Source: Cytophagales bacterium (GTDB taxonomy: Bacteria; Bacteroidota; Bacteroidia; Cytophagales; Cyclobacteriaceae). Taken from it: DNA of 64,000 nucleotides. The position numbers and the translations under genes were made by a program. Numbering within the stretch: the first letter of the stretch is position 1; each line of letters opens with the position of its first letter. Below are positions 36,887 through 45,223 of the stretch, in pieces. The notes beneath the pieces were generated by a model. The model was not told the DNA's origin. It made no database searches and saw nothing but the letters and a program-made list of their open reading frames with translations. Where the stretch lies: the NCBI GenBank assembly GCA_025359125.1, contig JANYHI010000059.1, positions 49,495-113,494 of the forward strand, given 5' to 3'.

Positions 36887-37474
36887 ATGAACTTTCTTGC
36901 CCATTTATATTTATCTGCAGGTAACCAGGAGATTCAATTGGGCAATTTTATTGGCGACTTTGTGCGTGGTCGCGATCTCTCGTCTCGCTTCTCAGAAAAT
37001 ATTGTGAAGGGAATAGAATTACATAGAGCCATTGACGAATTTACTGATCGCCATCCAATAGTTAAGCAAAGCAAAGATCGGCTGCGGCCTAAATACCGAC
37101 ATTATGCTCCGGTTATAGTTGATATGTTCTACGATCATTTTCTGGCTGTCAATTGGAGCTTGTATCATTCACAACTTCTTCCAGATTTTGCCGATGGCTG
37201 TTACGATTATCTGCAAAAAAATATAGACGTTTTGCCTGAGCAAGCGAAGCGGATGCTACCGCACATGGTGCGTGGTAATTGGTTGGTTAACTATGGAAAG
37301 ATAGAAGGCATGCAACAAGCATTGAGTGGTATGACGAGACGATCTAAGTTTGATTCTAAGATGAATGAATCAACAGTAGAGTTAATAGAATTTTATGCTG
37401 ATTTTAATAACGAGTTTAAATTATTTTTCTCGGAGCTTAAGCAACATGCCTCCGAATTTCTATTAATCAATTAA
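36887..37474 (+). CDS. Acyl carrier protein phosphodiesterase-like (DUF479)
   Basis: This is a 195-residue protein of the AcpH/DUF479 family. It opens MNFLAHLYLSAGNQEIQLGN and has FIGDFVRG, GIELHRAIDEFTDRHP and YAPVIVDMFYDHFLA, containing the conserved His and Asp of a metal hydrolase fold. AcpH removes the 4'-phosphopantetheine arm of acyl carrier protein. The ATG at 36887 matches the family start and length; an upstream frame to 36794 would add an unrelated leader. The next gene starts nine bases later. Confidence 0.82.
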   Translation: MNFLAHLYLSAGNQEIQLGNFIGDFVRGRDLSSRFSENIVKGIELHRAIDEFTDRHPIVKQSKDRLRPKYRHYAPVIVDMFYDHFLAVNWSLYHSQLLPDFADGCYDYLQKNIDVLPEQAKRMLPHMVRGNWLVNYGKIEGMQQALSGMTRRSKFDSKMNESTVELIEFYADFNNEFKLFFSELKQHASEFLLIN

Positions 37475-37483
37475 TTTTACCGC

Positions 37484-37861
37484 ATGGATGTATCAATGAG
37501 TAACGACCCCGAGTTGAGCGGAAAATATTTGGGTACTATTAGCGCGGATTTTGTAAAAGCGGCTGACACGCTAAAGGAAGCTTCCTATCAAATTAGAAAG
37601 GCAGGATTCAATTACCCCATCTTTGCTATTTCGAGAGAAGTGGTTCCCATCGGGCAATTGCTAATTGATAAATTTTCACTTCAACAAGAATGGAATTATT
37701 TTGCTTCATTCATGGATGAATTTGTACAGCGCGAATTAATTGCGAAAGATCGTGAAGATGATTTTGTGGCAGCCTACAAAGACCCAGATGAGTTTTGTTG
37801 CTTGTTTGTGGTAGATAAAGAATTTACGCGATTTGTTTTCATTCCTTACCCTGAAGACTAA
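37484..37861 (+). CDS. Conserved protein of unknown function
   Basis: This is a 125-residue soluble protein with no signal or membrane segment. Features are IRKAGFNYPIFAISREVVPI, an acidic tail, and FCCLFVVDKEFTRFVFIPYPED at the end. I recognise the sequence style as a conserved Cytophagales protein but cannot name a domain. Nine bases separate it from the DUF479 gene, suggesting co-expression. A second ATG (37496) is an alternative start. Confidence 0.7.
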   Translation: MDVSMSNDPELSGKYLGTISADFVKAADTLKEASYQIRKAGFNYPIFAISREVVPIGQLLIDKFSLQQEWNYFASFMDEFVQRELIAKDREDDFVAAYKDPDEFCCLFVVDKEFTRFVFIPYPED

Positions 37862-37871
37862 TTAAATTTTT

Positions 37872-37931
37872 GAATTATAAATTTTGAATTAATCTACAGA
37901 GTCACTAATTCAACATTAGCATTTATAATTT
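37872..37931. repeat. Inverted low-complexity element between convergent genes
   Basis: GAATTATAAATTTTGAATTA (37872-37891) and its near inverse in 37904-37931 (CTAATTCAACATTAGC with ATTTATAATTT) can fold back on each other. The element fills the 61-base gap between two convergent genes and slightly enters the thiL end. It may serve as a bidirectional terminator, although no clean T-run is present. Confidence 0.45.
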
Positions 37932-38960
37932 AGAAAGGTGATTCCACCCTTGCGCTTTCAGCGGAACCATTGTTTGTTGTTTAGTGACCATCACATTTTG
38001 TTGTGCATTACTATGGATGTGCCCAATAAAATGAATGTCGGAATGGTGCTTTAACTTCTCGTGATCTTTTGGATTGATCGTAAAGAGTAATTCATAATCT
38101 TCTCCGCCATTCAGCGCACAGGTAATCGGGTCGATCTTAAATTCAATAGCCGTTTCGTACGCCAGATTATCGATTGGAATATTTTCTTCAAATATTTTTA
38201 TGCCTACACCAGAGCTTTTGCTGAGGTGCAACAATTCAGAAGCCAATCCATCTGAAATATCGATCATAGAAGTGGGTATAATATTCTTTTCTGCTAGTTC
38301 GTGAATAATGTCCATCCTTGCTTCTGGCTTTAACTGTCGGCCCACAAGGTATTCGTAATTTTCTAAATCGGGTTGCATTTCAGGATTAGTTAAGAAAACT
38401 TGCTTCTCTCTTTCCAACACTTGCAAACCAAGATACGCAGCTCCCAGATCTCCGGTAACACAAATGATATCGTTATTTTTTGCGGAGCTGCGTAATGCAA
38501 CTTTATCTTTTGTTACGCGCCCAATGGCTGTAATAGAAATTACTAATCCCGATGATGAAGCAGTGGTATCTCCGCCTACCAGATCTACTTTATAATTTTC
38601 GCACGCTGCTTTAATTCCGCTATACAATGCGTCAATTGCTTCTAGCGAAAAGCGATTGCTAATTCCTAACCCAATGGTAATCTGCTCTGGCTTTCCATTC
38701 ATAGCTGCAATGTCAGAAACATTTACAGCTACTGCTTTATAACCTAAATGCTGAAGTGGAACATATGATAAATCGAAATGGATTCCTTCCAACAGCATAT
38801 CGGTAGTCACCAACAAATATTCATCGCCAATGCTGATCATCGCGGCATCATCGCCAATGCCCTTTACTGATGTACTATTTTGAAGTAAAAATTGTTTTTC
38901 AATTCGCTCAATCAATCCGAATTCGCCTAAATCTGTCAATTCTGTTCTCTGCTCAGCCAT
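37923..38960 (-). CDS. thiL: Thiamine-monophosphate kinase
   Basis: This is a 345-residue enzyme that phosphorylates thiamine phosphate to thiamine diphosphate. Motifs are SVKGIGDDAAMI near residue 35 (metal/ATP binding), LLVTTDMLLEGIHFD, VGGDTTASSSG, VTGDLGAAYLGL and TSMIDISDGLASEL. All expected glycines and aspartates are present. A TATTTTTG -7-like box lies on the minus strand at 39003-39010. No other thiamine gene is in the window. Confidence 0.95.
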   Translation of the reverse strand: MAEQRTELTDLGEFGLIERIEKQFLLQNSTSVKGIGDDAAMISIGDEYLLVTTDMLLEGIHFDLSYVPLQHLGYKAVAVNVSDIAAMNGKPEQITIGLGISNRFSLEAIDALYSGIKAACENYKVDLVGGDTTASSSGLVISITAIGRVTKDKVALRSSAKNNDIICVTGDLGAAYLGLQVLEREKQVFLTNPEMQPDLENYEYLVGRQLKPEARMDIIHELAEKNIIPTSMIDISDGLASELLHLSKSSGVGIKIFEENIPIDNLAYETAIEFKIDPITCALNGGEDYELLFTINPKDHEKLKHHSDIHFIGHIHSNAQQNVMVTKQQTMVPLKAQGWNHLSKL

Positions 38961-39079
38961 GGGGTAAAGTCTTTTGGTCGGTTATGTGGTTGCTTCGTCT
39001 GGCAAAAATACAACTTGAGGATGATACTATGGTGATGTGCTCAAGAGCTCTGTATTTACTTTCAATAAAACACAGAGAT

Positions 39080-39238
39080 ATGAAGAAGTTGCTTGTACCT
39101 TTTGTTATCGCTTTAGTTGTTTTTACATCTTGCCGAGTAGAGAAGCCGTATTATGAAACGGCCATTGGCAAGAAGAAACAGAAATATTATAATTCCATTC
39201 AATATGGCGCTAAGAATCATCCGAAGATGAAATTCTAG
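39080..39238 (+). CDS. Small lipoprotein of unknown function
   Basis: This is a 52-residue protein, MKKLLVPFVIALVVFTSCRV, with a lipobox ending at Cys 18, then a short basic tail with KKKQKYYNSIQYGAKNHP. Nothing in the mature part suggests activity. It starts 119 bases from the divergent thiL start. A longer upstream frame exists but would hide the signal peptide. Confidence 0.65.
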   Translation: MKKLLVPFVIALVVFTSCRVEKPYYETAIGKKKQKYYNSIQYGAKNHPKMKF

Positions 39239-39242
39239 TTCA

Positions 39243-39315
39243 GTTATTAGTTATCAGTTATAGGTTATCATTTTCGGCAACTCTACTTATTTGCTATTAC
39301 CTGACAACTATTAAC
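39243..39315. repeat. Inverted GTTATTAG/GTTATCAG word element
   Basis: The left arm GTTATTAGTTATCAGTTATA (39243-39262) is largely the reverse complement of 39295-39315, separated by about 32 bases. The left arm is itself a tandem of an eight-base word. It fills the gap between two convergent genes and overlaps the mce stop codon. Confidence 0.5.
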
Positions 39316-39712
39316 CCTTCTCCTCGCACAGTTCCACTAATACTGAATTAGTAGTTTTCGGATGAATAAAAACGATTCGTTTATTATCTGCGCCATCTTT
39401 TGGTTTTTCTGATAGTAGCGAAAAACCTTGAGCAGTCTTTTCGCTCATCTTATTTTCTAAGTTCGTTACACCAAATGCTAAGTGGTGAATTCCCTCACCT
39501 TTCTTTTCAATAAATTTTGCGATGGGCGAGTCTGCTCGGGTCGCTTCCAACAACTCGATTTTAATATCGCCTATTTCAAAAAAAGAGGTTCTCACGCCTT
39601 CGCTTTCTACTTCCTCTATTTTATAATGAGCTTTGCCCAATAGTTTGGCGAAGAGAAGATTGGATTCTTCTAAATTTTTTACGGCAATGCCAATGTGCTC
39701 TAATTTATCCAT
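39311..39712 (-). CDS. mce: Methylmalonyl-CoA epimerase
   Basis: This is a 133-residue VOC-fold protein. MDKLEHIGIAVKNLEESN gives the first metal His. IKIELLEATRADSPIAKFIEKKG and GIHHLAFGV supply the remaining ligands, and the tail has IVFIHPKTTNSVLVEL. The enzyme interconverts methylmalonyl-CoA stereoisomers in propionate metabolism. Length and motif spacing fit the family. It is divergent from the next plus-strand gene. Confidence 0.92.
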   Translation of the reverse strand: MDKLEHIGIAVKNLEESNLLFAKLLGKAHYKIEEVESEGVRTSFFEIGDIKIELLEATRADSPIAKFIEKKGEGIHHLAFGVTNLENKMSEKTAQGFSLLSEKPKDGADNKRIVFIHPKTTNSVLVELCEEKG

Positions 39713-39792
39713 AATAGCAGAATGATCAGGTTTTGTTAATTTTGAGTTGAAATTGTGAAACTTTTATCGGTTTCCTAAAGTTTTCTACCCAG

Positions 39793-40215
39793 ATGCCAAA
39801 GATAACACTCGAAACAGTAAGTGATGTACACGTAGAGGCTGCTCGCGTTCAGCAACAGATTAAGGACTATTTGGGGCTTCGCACCAGCGACTTGATGTTT
39901 GAGTACAGCAACCAAGATGGTAAAACTAAATTAGATTTAATTACGATTAACCCACGCCATAACCAGTCGTTTCTGTTTCACTCCGAAACGGGAGCCGATA
40001 AAGTAGACGCATTAAGAAAAATGTGGGACTATGTTCAAAATTATAAAGAGAAAGAAAATTCGTATACCATTCAGTGGGTAACCAAAAGCGATAGCGAATT
40101 GCACACTTCTTATTTTAGAGCAGGAAATATTTTAGAGGCGTTAGAAAAATTATATTACGGTCGAGATAGAAATACCATCACCGTTTTTAGTGTGGTGCTA
40201 AATCCGGTTTCGTAA
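39793..40215 (+). CDS. Conserved protein of unknown function linked to an IscA-type gene
   Basis: This is a 140-residue soluble protein starting MPKITLETVSDVHVEAARVQ. It has a mixed alpha/beta pattern and a conserved-looking FRAGNILEALEKLYYGRDRN near the C-terminus. No known domain is recognised. It ends 19 bases before the IscA-like gene, so the two probably form one transcript. A -7-like TAATTTTG lies at 39737-39744. Confidence 0.72.
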   Translation: MPKITLETVSDVHVEAARVQQQIKDYLGLRTSDLMFEYSNQDGKTKLDLITINPRHNQSFLFHSETGADKVDALRKMWDYVQNYKEKENSYTIQWVTKSDSELHTSYFRAGNILEALEKLYYGRDRNTITVFSVVLNPVS

Positions 40216-40234
40216 TAAACTTTAAGTTAAGAGT

Positions 40235-40561
40235 ATGATAAGTGTAACAGAAAAAGCGAAAGAGCGGATTTTCAATCTGCGCAACGAAGAAGGAAAGAGC
40301 CAAGATCATAACATTCGTGTATCGGTAAAAGGTGGAGGGTGCTCTGGCTTAATGTACGATTTAGGTTTTGACGAAGAGATCAAACCAGCTGATCAGGTTT
40401 TTGAAGATAAAGGAATAAAAATCTTGGTAGATAAAAAGAGTCTACTTTACTTATTGGGAACAACGTTAGATTTCTCTGATGGATTAAACGGAAAGGGATT
40501 TCAATTTATTAACCCAAATGCCTCACGCACGTGCGGCTGTGGAGAAAGTTTTTCAGTTTAG
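40235..40561 (+). CDS. HesB/IscA-family iron-sulfur cluster assembly protein
   Basis: This is a 108-residue A-type carrier. It begins MISVTEKAKERIFNLRNEEG and has the three conserved cysteines in VKGGGCSGLMYDL and SRTCGCGESFSV. Such proteins bind and pass on Fe-S clusters. Whether it corresponds to IscA, SufA or ErpA cannot be told from this context. It is second in a two-gene unit with the unknown protein upstream. Confidence 0.9.
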   Translation: MISVTEKAKERIFNLRNEEGKSQDHNIRVSVKGGGCSGLMYDLGFDEEIKPADQVFEDKGIKILVDKKSLLYLLGTTLDFSDGLNGKGFQFINPNASRTCGCGESFSV

Positions 40562-40565
40562 TAAT

Positions 40566-41147
40566 TTAGAGTTTTATCAACATCAGGTTAAGTATGAATC
40601 CTTCTATCGGGCTTGCTGCAATTATCTTTGTGTCGAAGCCACTTATTTTTTCTTCCAAATCATTAGTCTTATAAATGGTAGTGGTCTTTTCAATAGGATC
40701 AATCAGCCATGCTAATTGTGTTCCATTTGCAATCCAATTTTTCATTTTTGACTGTAGGTATTCTAAGGAGTCACTTTTAGATCTTACTTCTATTATAAAC
40801 TCCGGACAAGTGGGTGCGAATGAGTTTTGCTCATTTGCAGTAAGGGCATTCCATTTTTCAGAAGATATCCAACTTGCATCTGGCGAAAGAATGGATCTAT
40901 CGGGTAGTGTAAATCCAGTAGAAGAATCAAAAACCTCACCCCTTTTTTTTTCAAAATTCCAATTGGATAATTGGCGCAAGATTTCGGTATTTATTTTTCC
41001 TGAAAAAGAATTTGTTGGCGACATAAGAATAATTTCGAGATGACTATTTCTTTCGATACGCAGTTCTTTATTCTCTTGGCAGAACCAAAAGAATTCTTCG
41101 TCTGTCATCTGATTAGTTATACGCCCCTTTAATGTAATAGAATCCAT
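40566..41147 (-). CDS. Uma2 (DUF820) family PD-(D/E)XK nuclease-like protein
   Basis: This is a 193-residue protein of the Uma2 family. Features are RNSHLEIILMSPTNSFSG, STGFTLPDRSILSPDASWIS and CPEFIIEVRSKSDSLEYLQS with KMKNWIANGTQLAWLIDP. The D, ExR/K spacing resembles a restriction-endonuclease-like core. Biological role is unsettled; the family is expanded in cyanobacteria and some Bacteroidota. It is convergent with the IscA-type gene, five bases apart. Confidence 0.87.
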   Translation of the reverse strand: MDSITLKGRITNQMTDEEFFWFCQENKELRIERNSHLEIILMSPTNSFSGKINTEILRQLSNWNFEKKRGEVFDSSTGFTLPDRSILSPDASWISSEKWNALTANEQNSFAPTCPEFIIEVRSKSDSLEYLQSKMKNWIANGTQLAWLIDPIEKTTTIYKTNDLEEKISGFDTKIIAASPIEGFILNLMLIKL

Positions 41148-41232
41148 ATTTTTTTAAAATACTTTAGTAAAGTTATAAAAAAGTAATCAAGTTTGGGTGT
41201 AAAGAAAAAGGTTACTTTGCTTCTATAGATAG

Positions 41233-41952
41233 ATGAAATACTTACTTTGTTTTGGGTGCTTATTTTTTTTTATGCGTGGCTTTTCTCAAAACAATACCGT
41301 ACACCAAAGCCTATATTGGCTTCGGTACTATAATCAAACACAGTTAAGCCCTAAATACACTTTACATGTAGAAGTTGACGAACGCAGATTCTTCAATCCT
41401 GATTTGCAATCTCAACTTTTTTCCCATGCTCACCTGCACAGAAAAATTTTAAAAATATTTGATGTTGGGGTTGGCTTTACTCAGGCAAACACAAATTCAA
41501 ATAAAAACAATAATCTAGTCGTGCCAGAGTGGAGGCTATTTCAGGAGGTGAGTTTTACACAATTATTAGTTAAGAAAATTCAAGGACAATTGCGTTACAG
41601 AGTTGAAGAACGATACATTCACAATAATAATGTACTAGAGCTAATGGAGGGCTATAACTTTATTCTCCGTCATCGATTTAGGGTACAGTTTGTATTGCCA
41701 TTAAAAAAATTTAAAAGCGGCAGGTCATTCATTCTAAAATTCTCTGATGAAATAATGCTTAACTCAACAGCAAATGTAAAAGCGTTTGATCAAAATAGAA
41801 TTTATGGAGGTATTGAATGGCAATTCAGTAAAAAATGGTCAGGCGAGTTGGGTTATTTAAATCAATATCAATCGGCACCTGCAAATGATTTTGACAGGGG
41901 CATAATTCGATATACGCTTTACCACCGACTTTCTTTGGTAAAGAATAACTAA
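41233..41952 (+). CDS. DUF2490 outer-membrane-like protein
   Basis: This is a 239-residue protein with a signal peptide (MKYLLCFGCLFFFMRGFSQN) and amphipathic beta strands ending in aromatic residues. Blocks such as SLYWLRYYNQTQLSPKYTLH, VEERYIHN, YNFILRHRFRVQF and WQFSKKWSGELGYLNQYQ match DUF2490. A small outer-membrane barrel is likely. A -7-like TTACTTTG lies 13 bases upstream. Its stop codon overlaps that of the opposing RidA-like gene. Confidence 0.82.
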   Translation: MKYLLCFGCLFFFMRGFSQNNTVHQSLYWLRYYNQTQLSPKYTLHVEVDERRFFNPDLQSQLFSHAHLHRKILKIFDVGVGFTQANTNSNKNNNLVVPEWRLFQEVSFTQLLVKKIQGQLRYRVEERYIHNNNVLELMEGYNFILRHRFRVQFVLPLKKFKSGRSFILKFSDEIMLNSTANVKAFDQNRIYGGIEWQFSKKWSGELGYLNQYQSAPANDFDRGIIRYTLYHRLSLVKNN

Positions 41953-42365
41953 GGAAGGTAGGCGATGCACTTCAACTCTATCGCAATTGGTGTAGGCAGC
42001 ACATTAACTTCTACCGTAGTTCGGCAAGGTTGATTTTCTTTAAAATACTCTGCGTAGATTTTATTAAATGCCTTGAAATCACTTTTCATATTAGTGAGGA
42101 AGACTACAACGTCCACCAGATTTTCCCACTTGGCTCCCGATGCTTCTAAAATTAATTTTACATTTTGGAAAACAGAGTGACATTGTTTTTCAATATCATA
42201 AGCCACAATATCTCCTTTATCATTTAAAGTAACACCCGGAATTTCTTTGCTGCCGCGCTGTCGTGGCCCCACGCCAGAAAGAAAAAGTAAGTTACCCACT
42301 CTGCGAGCGTGTGGATAGGCACCCACTGGTTCTGGGGCTTTGTTAGAAGTAATTTTTTCGCTCAT
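41949..42365 (-). CDS. RidA-family protein, 2-aminomuconate deaminase-like
   Basis: This is a 138-residue protein of the RidA/YjgF fold. AYPHARRVGNLLFLSGVGPRQRG, ASGAKWENLVDVVVFLTNMK and PCRTTVEVNVLPTPIAIELK include the conserved Arg and Glu of the deaminase pocket. The GVGPRxRG start and length fit the subgroup called 2-aminomuconate deaminase of tryptophan/kynurenine breakdown. No other pathway genes are nearby, so general enamine deamination remains possible. Confidence 0.85.
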   Translation of the reverse strand: MSEKITSNKAPEPVGAYPHARRVGNLLFLSGVGPRQRGSKEIPGVTLNDKGDIVAYDIEKQCHSVFQNVKLILEASGAKWENLVDVVVFLTNMKSDFKAFNKIYAEYFKENQPCRTTVEVNVLPTPIAIELKCIAYLP

Positions 42366-42388
42366 GTTATAAGTCTTATGTCTGTCGT

Positions 42389-43186
42389 CTACTCAATTCC
42401 AAAAACCAGATCTGCCCACATACTTTGCCAATCGGCTCCTGGTTTTTCTGAAGCAATCATTTTTACTGTACTCACCATCCACGCGCCTTTAGCGTTGATG
42501 GGGAAAGTAACAGTGCCATCATTTTCTGTGTAAAGATTTTGAAGGAAAGTTGTGGTTCCAATTTTATTCCAAATCTTTACTAACTGGTGCGGACTAGGTT
42601 TACCCTCATATAAAACGGTGCAGCTAAAATAATCTCCAGACTTTAAAGCGTAAGGATTTTGATTTGGGATAATTTCATTTTTAAAACCGATCTTTTTCTT
42701 GAAAGTGTTATCAGTTTTGTTTCCTACTTGTATTAATAGCTTTGCAAATCGGCCGTAAAATTCTTTTGAAGGTTTGTCTAATGAATTTGAATTTTTTCTC
42801 AACTCGTAAACATTATCTAACCCATCTTCTTTTAAGTATTCATTAATTTTTTTCGCCTCTAATTCGATATACGCATAATTGCTTTGCAGCACAAGCATTT
42901 GGGTTCCTTCTTCTGCCAGCTTTACTTTTAAACGATCTCTTCCTTCTGGTTTAGCAAATGCCTTTACATCTTTAAATTTCGTTAGCTGATGGAGCTCTAA
43001 TTTTTCGATTTTGTGTTTTTTAAGATCCCATGGCTCGCCTTCAAAGTTCTCGCCTACTCTAAAATCCACTTTTAATTCTTCACCCACATTTAGCCTAAAC
43101 TTGGTAGACTGCAACCAGAATTCATGTGATTGTGCGATCATTCCAATTGAAACAATCAATGCTATCAAAAGTATCTTCTTTTTCAT
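42389..43186 (-). CDS. DUF4198 periplasmic protein
   Basis: This is a 265-residue exported protein. The signal peptide ends in GMIAQS and the mature chain begins HEFWLQSTKFRLNVGEELK, the hallmark of DUF4198. Family members often accompany metal uptake systems, with the N-terminal His implicated in binding. The C-terminal part has GKPSPHQLVKIWNK, TENDGTVTFPINAKGAW and a carboxypeptidase-regulatory-like beta fold. No transporter gene is adjacent; the RidA gene lies 23 bases downstream. Confidence 0.8.
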   Translation of the reverse strand: MKKKILLIALIVSIGMIAQSHEFWLQSTKFRLNVGEELKVDFRVGENFEGEPWDLKKHKIEKLELHQLTKFKDVKAFAKPEGRDRLKVKLAEEGTQMLVLQSNYAYIELEAKKINEYLKEDGLDNVYELRKNSNSLDKPSKEFYGRFAKLLIQVGNKTDNTFKKKIGFKNEIIPNQNPYALKSGDYFSCTVLYEGKPSPHQLVKIWNKIGTTTFLQNLYTENDGTVTFPINAKGAWMVSTVKMIASEKPGADWQSMWADLVFGIE

Positions 43187-43247
43187 ATTGCTTAAGTGAT
43201 TAGAAATGTAATGGGGTAAGCATTTTCAAATTAGCTCATTTTCAAAT

Positions 43248-44543
43248 TTAATGATTCATCAACTCCTCAATCTCTTCTGGCTCAATCGGTATGCTCTTCA
43301 TCAAATCGAAATTATTTTGCTTTCCAATCACAATATTATTTTCAATTCGTATTCCTAATCCTTCTTCTTTGATATAAATGCCCGGTTCAATTGTCCATAC
43401 TTGTCCAACCTTCACTTTCGCATACATACTGCCTACATCGTGTACATCAAGCCCCAGCATGTGCGAGGTTCCATGCATAAAATATTTTTGAAAGAGTGGC
43501 TTATCAGGATGCTGATTTTTTATATCGACTTTAGTAATCAGTTTTAAACCCACCAACTCATTCTCAATTAATTTTTGAATCTCTTTATGAAATTCAAAAT
43601 ATTGAACTCCGGGTCGCAGCATTTTTATTGCCGATTGATGCACCTGTAAAACTGCGCTGTAAACTTCTTTTTGTCTTTTAGTATATTTTCCGTTTACTGG
43701 AATACTTCGGGTGAGGTCGGCATTATAATTTGCATATTCTGCGCCTACATCCAACAATAGAATATCACCATCTTTACAAGGTTTGTCATTTTCAATGTAA
43801 TGCAGCACGCAAGAGTTAGAGCCAGAAGCTACAATAGGAGTATAAGCAAAACCCCGAGAGCCTTTCCGTAAAAACTCATGCGCATACTCGGCTTCAATTT
43901 CATACTCCATCACACCGGGCTTCACAAACTTTAATACGCGCCTAAAGGCAGACTCGGTAATGTCGCATGCTCGTTGCATCAATTCAACTTCTGTTTTTGA
44001 TTTAATGTATCGAAGTTCTCCCATGATTGGAGCAATCCGTTCGTATTCATGTAGCGGATAATTTTTCTTGCACCATTCAATAAAGCGTGCATCACGGGTT
44101 TCTACTTTTATTTCGGAACGATAGTGCTCATTGGTATTTAGATAAACATACGCTACACCTCCCATCGTCATCATGTGATGGAAGAGTTTTTGAAATTCAG
44201 AAATCCAAATGATTGTTTCTATACCAGTAAGTGTGCGGGCTTCTTCTTTGGTTAGCTTGTGGCCTTCCCAAGTGGCTATTTGTTCGTTGGTTTCTTGCAG
44301 GAAGAGAATCTCCTGATATTTTTTATCAGGAAAATCTGGACATAAAATCAGCATACTGTTTTCCTGATCTACACCTGACAAATAGAACAGGTCATTGTTT
44401 TGCCGAAAGGGCAGATGCCCATCTGCGTTGGTGGGCATCAAGTCATTCGAGTTAAAAGCAGCTAAGGAGTTAGGCTTTAGTTTTTTTGCTAATTTCTTCC
44501 GATTATTTGTAAAAAGTGTTGAGTCGATGGGTTGGTAACGCAT
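43248..44543 (-). CDS. pepP: Xaa-Pro aminopeptidase (aminopeptidase P, M24B)
   Basis: This is a 431-residue metallopeptidase. The N-terminal domain carries RQNNDLFYLSGVDQENS. The catalytic creatinase fold has the metal ligands in LLLDVGAEYANYNADLTRSI, MHGTSHMLGLDVHDVG, EPGIYIKEEGLG and RIENNIVI. It removes N-terminal residues before proline. ATG at 44543 is used; a TTG three codons earlier is also in frame. It has no signal peptide, so it is cytoplasmic. Confidence 0.93.
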   Translation of the reverse strand: MRYQPIDSTLFTNNRKKLAKKLKPNSLAAFNSNDLMPTNADGHLPFRQNNDLFYLSGVDQENSMLILCPDFPDKKYQEILFLQETNEQIATWEGHKLTKEEARTLTGIETIIWISEFQKLFHHMMTMGGVAYVYLNTNEHYRSEIKVETRDARFIEWCKKNYPLHEYERIAPIMGELRYIKSKTEVELMQRACDITESAFRRVLKFVKPGVMEYEIEAEYAHEFLRKGSRGFAYTPIVASGSNSCVLHYIENDKPCKDGDILLLDVGAEYANYNADLTRSIPVNGKYTKRQKEVYSAVLQVHQSAIKMLRPGVQYFEFHKEIQKLIENELVGLKLITKVDIKNQHPDKPLFQKYFMHGTSHMLGLDVHDVGSMYAKVKVGQVWTIEPGIYIKEEGLGIRIENNIVIGKQNNFDLMKSIPIEPEEIEELMNH

Positions 44544-44722
44544 AGACTTCAAAGTTATTTAATAGTTAGAAGCAATACCATATCCAGTTGAGATCTATTT
44601 CCTTTTTGTCAATTGTATTTTACTCGCTGGTGAAGATACAGCCAGTGTGGAGGAGTTTTTTAACGGTAAGTAACTCGTTCGCTTATGTTTGCTGAAAAAG
44701 CCACCTCCAACGAAAACAAAAA

Positions 44723-45220
44723 TCAATGATTCTTTTTTGCTTTTACTTCTTTTTTGCTGTCTACTAAAAATGTATCGTTTGTATTATTTTTTACTAATCT
44801 GTATTCAGTTGTGTTCAATACCGTTTCGCGGAATCCATCGAAATAAATTTGTTCAACTATAATCAATGCCACCGTTCCTTCAAAAGTGATTTCTTTAAAT
44901 TTCAAAAAGTATTCTACGTCCCAAACAAATAACAACTCTTTTGGACTGAACGAAATCAATCGATTATCAAATTTTATTACGTTTCGACTTCTTTCCATTG
45001 TCAGAGGAATTTTTTCTTCGATTATCCCTTCTCGAAGAACAAAAAAAGTAATGGAGTCTACTACCTTTACTTTTGGGTGGACGTAAAAACAACGGTCGAA
45101 TTCTCGCAGCACTAAAATTGATTGTATGCAGTCAACTACCTCCTTCTCGTTTGTCTGAGCCGAAGCAGCTTCAAGGTATAGTAAGAAGACGAGTTTGGAA
45201 AATATCAATTTGTAAGGCAT
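44723..45220 (-). CDS. Uncharacterised secreted protein, downstream of a lipoprotein gene
   Basis: This is a 165-residue protein with a signal peptide (KLVFLLYLEAASAQ). The mature part is a beta-rich chain with CIQSILVLREFDRCF and a C-terminal EYRLVKNNTNDTFLVDS. Two cysteines (CIQ and CFY) might form a disulfide. No domain is recognised. Three bases separate it from the lipoprotein gene upstream, indicating a two-gene operon. Confidence 0.65.
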   Translation of the reverse strand: MPYKLIFSKLVFLLYLEAASAQTNEKEVVDCIQSILVLREFDRCFYVHPKVKVVDSITFFVLREGIIEEKIPLTMERSRNVIKFDNRLISFSPKELLFVWDVEYFLKFKEITFEGTVALIIVEQIYFDGFRETVLNTTEYRLVKNNTNDTFLVDSKKEVKAKKNH

Positions 45221-45223
45221 AAA

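Noticed and set aside
44656..44716. TGGAGG/CCTCCA inverted arms after the M24 peptidase start
   Set aside because: The arms are short and about 50 bases apart with poor inner pairing; no function can be argued.
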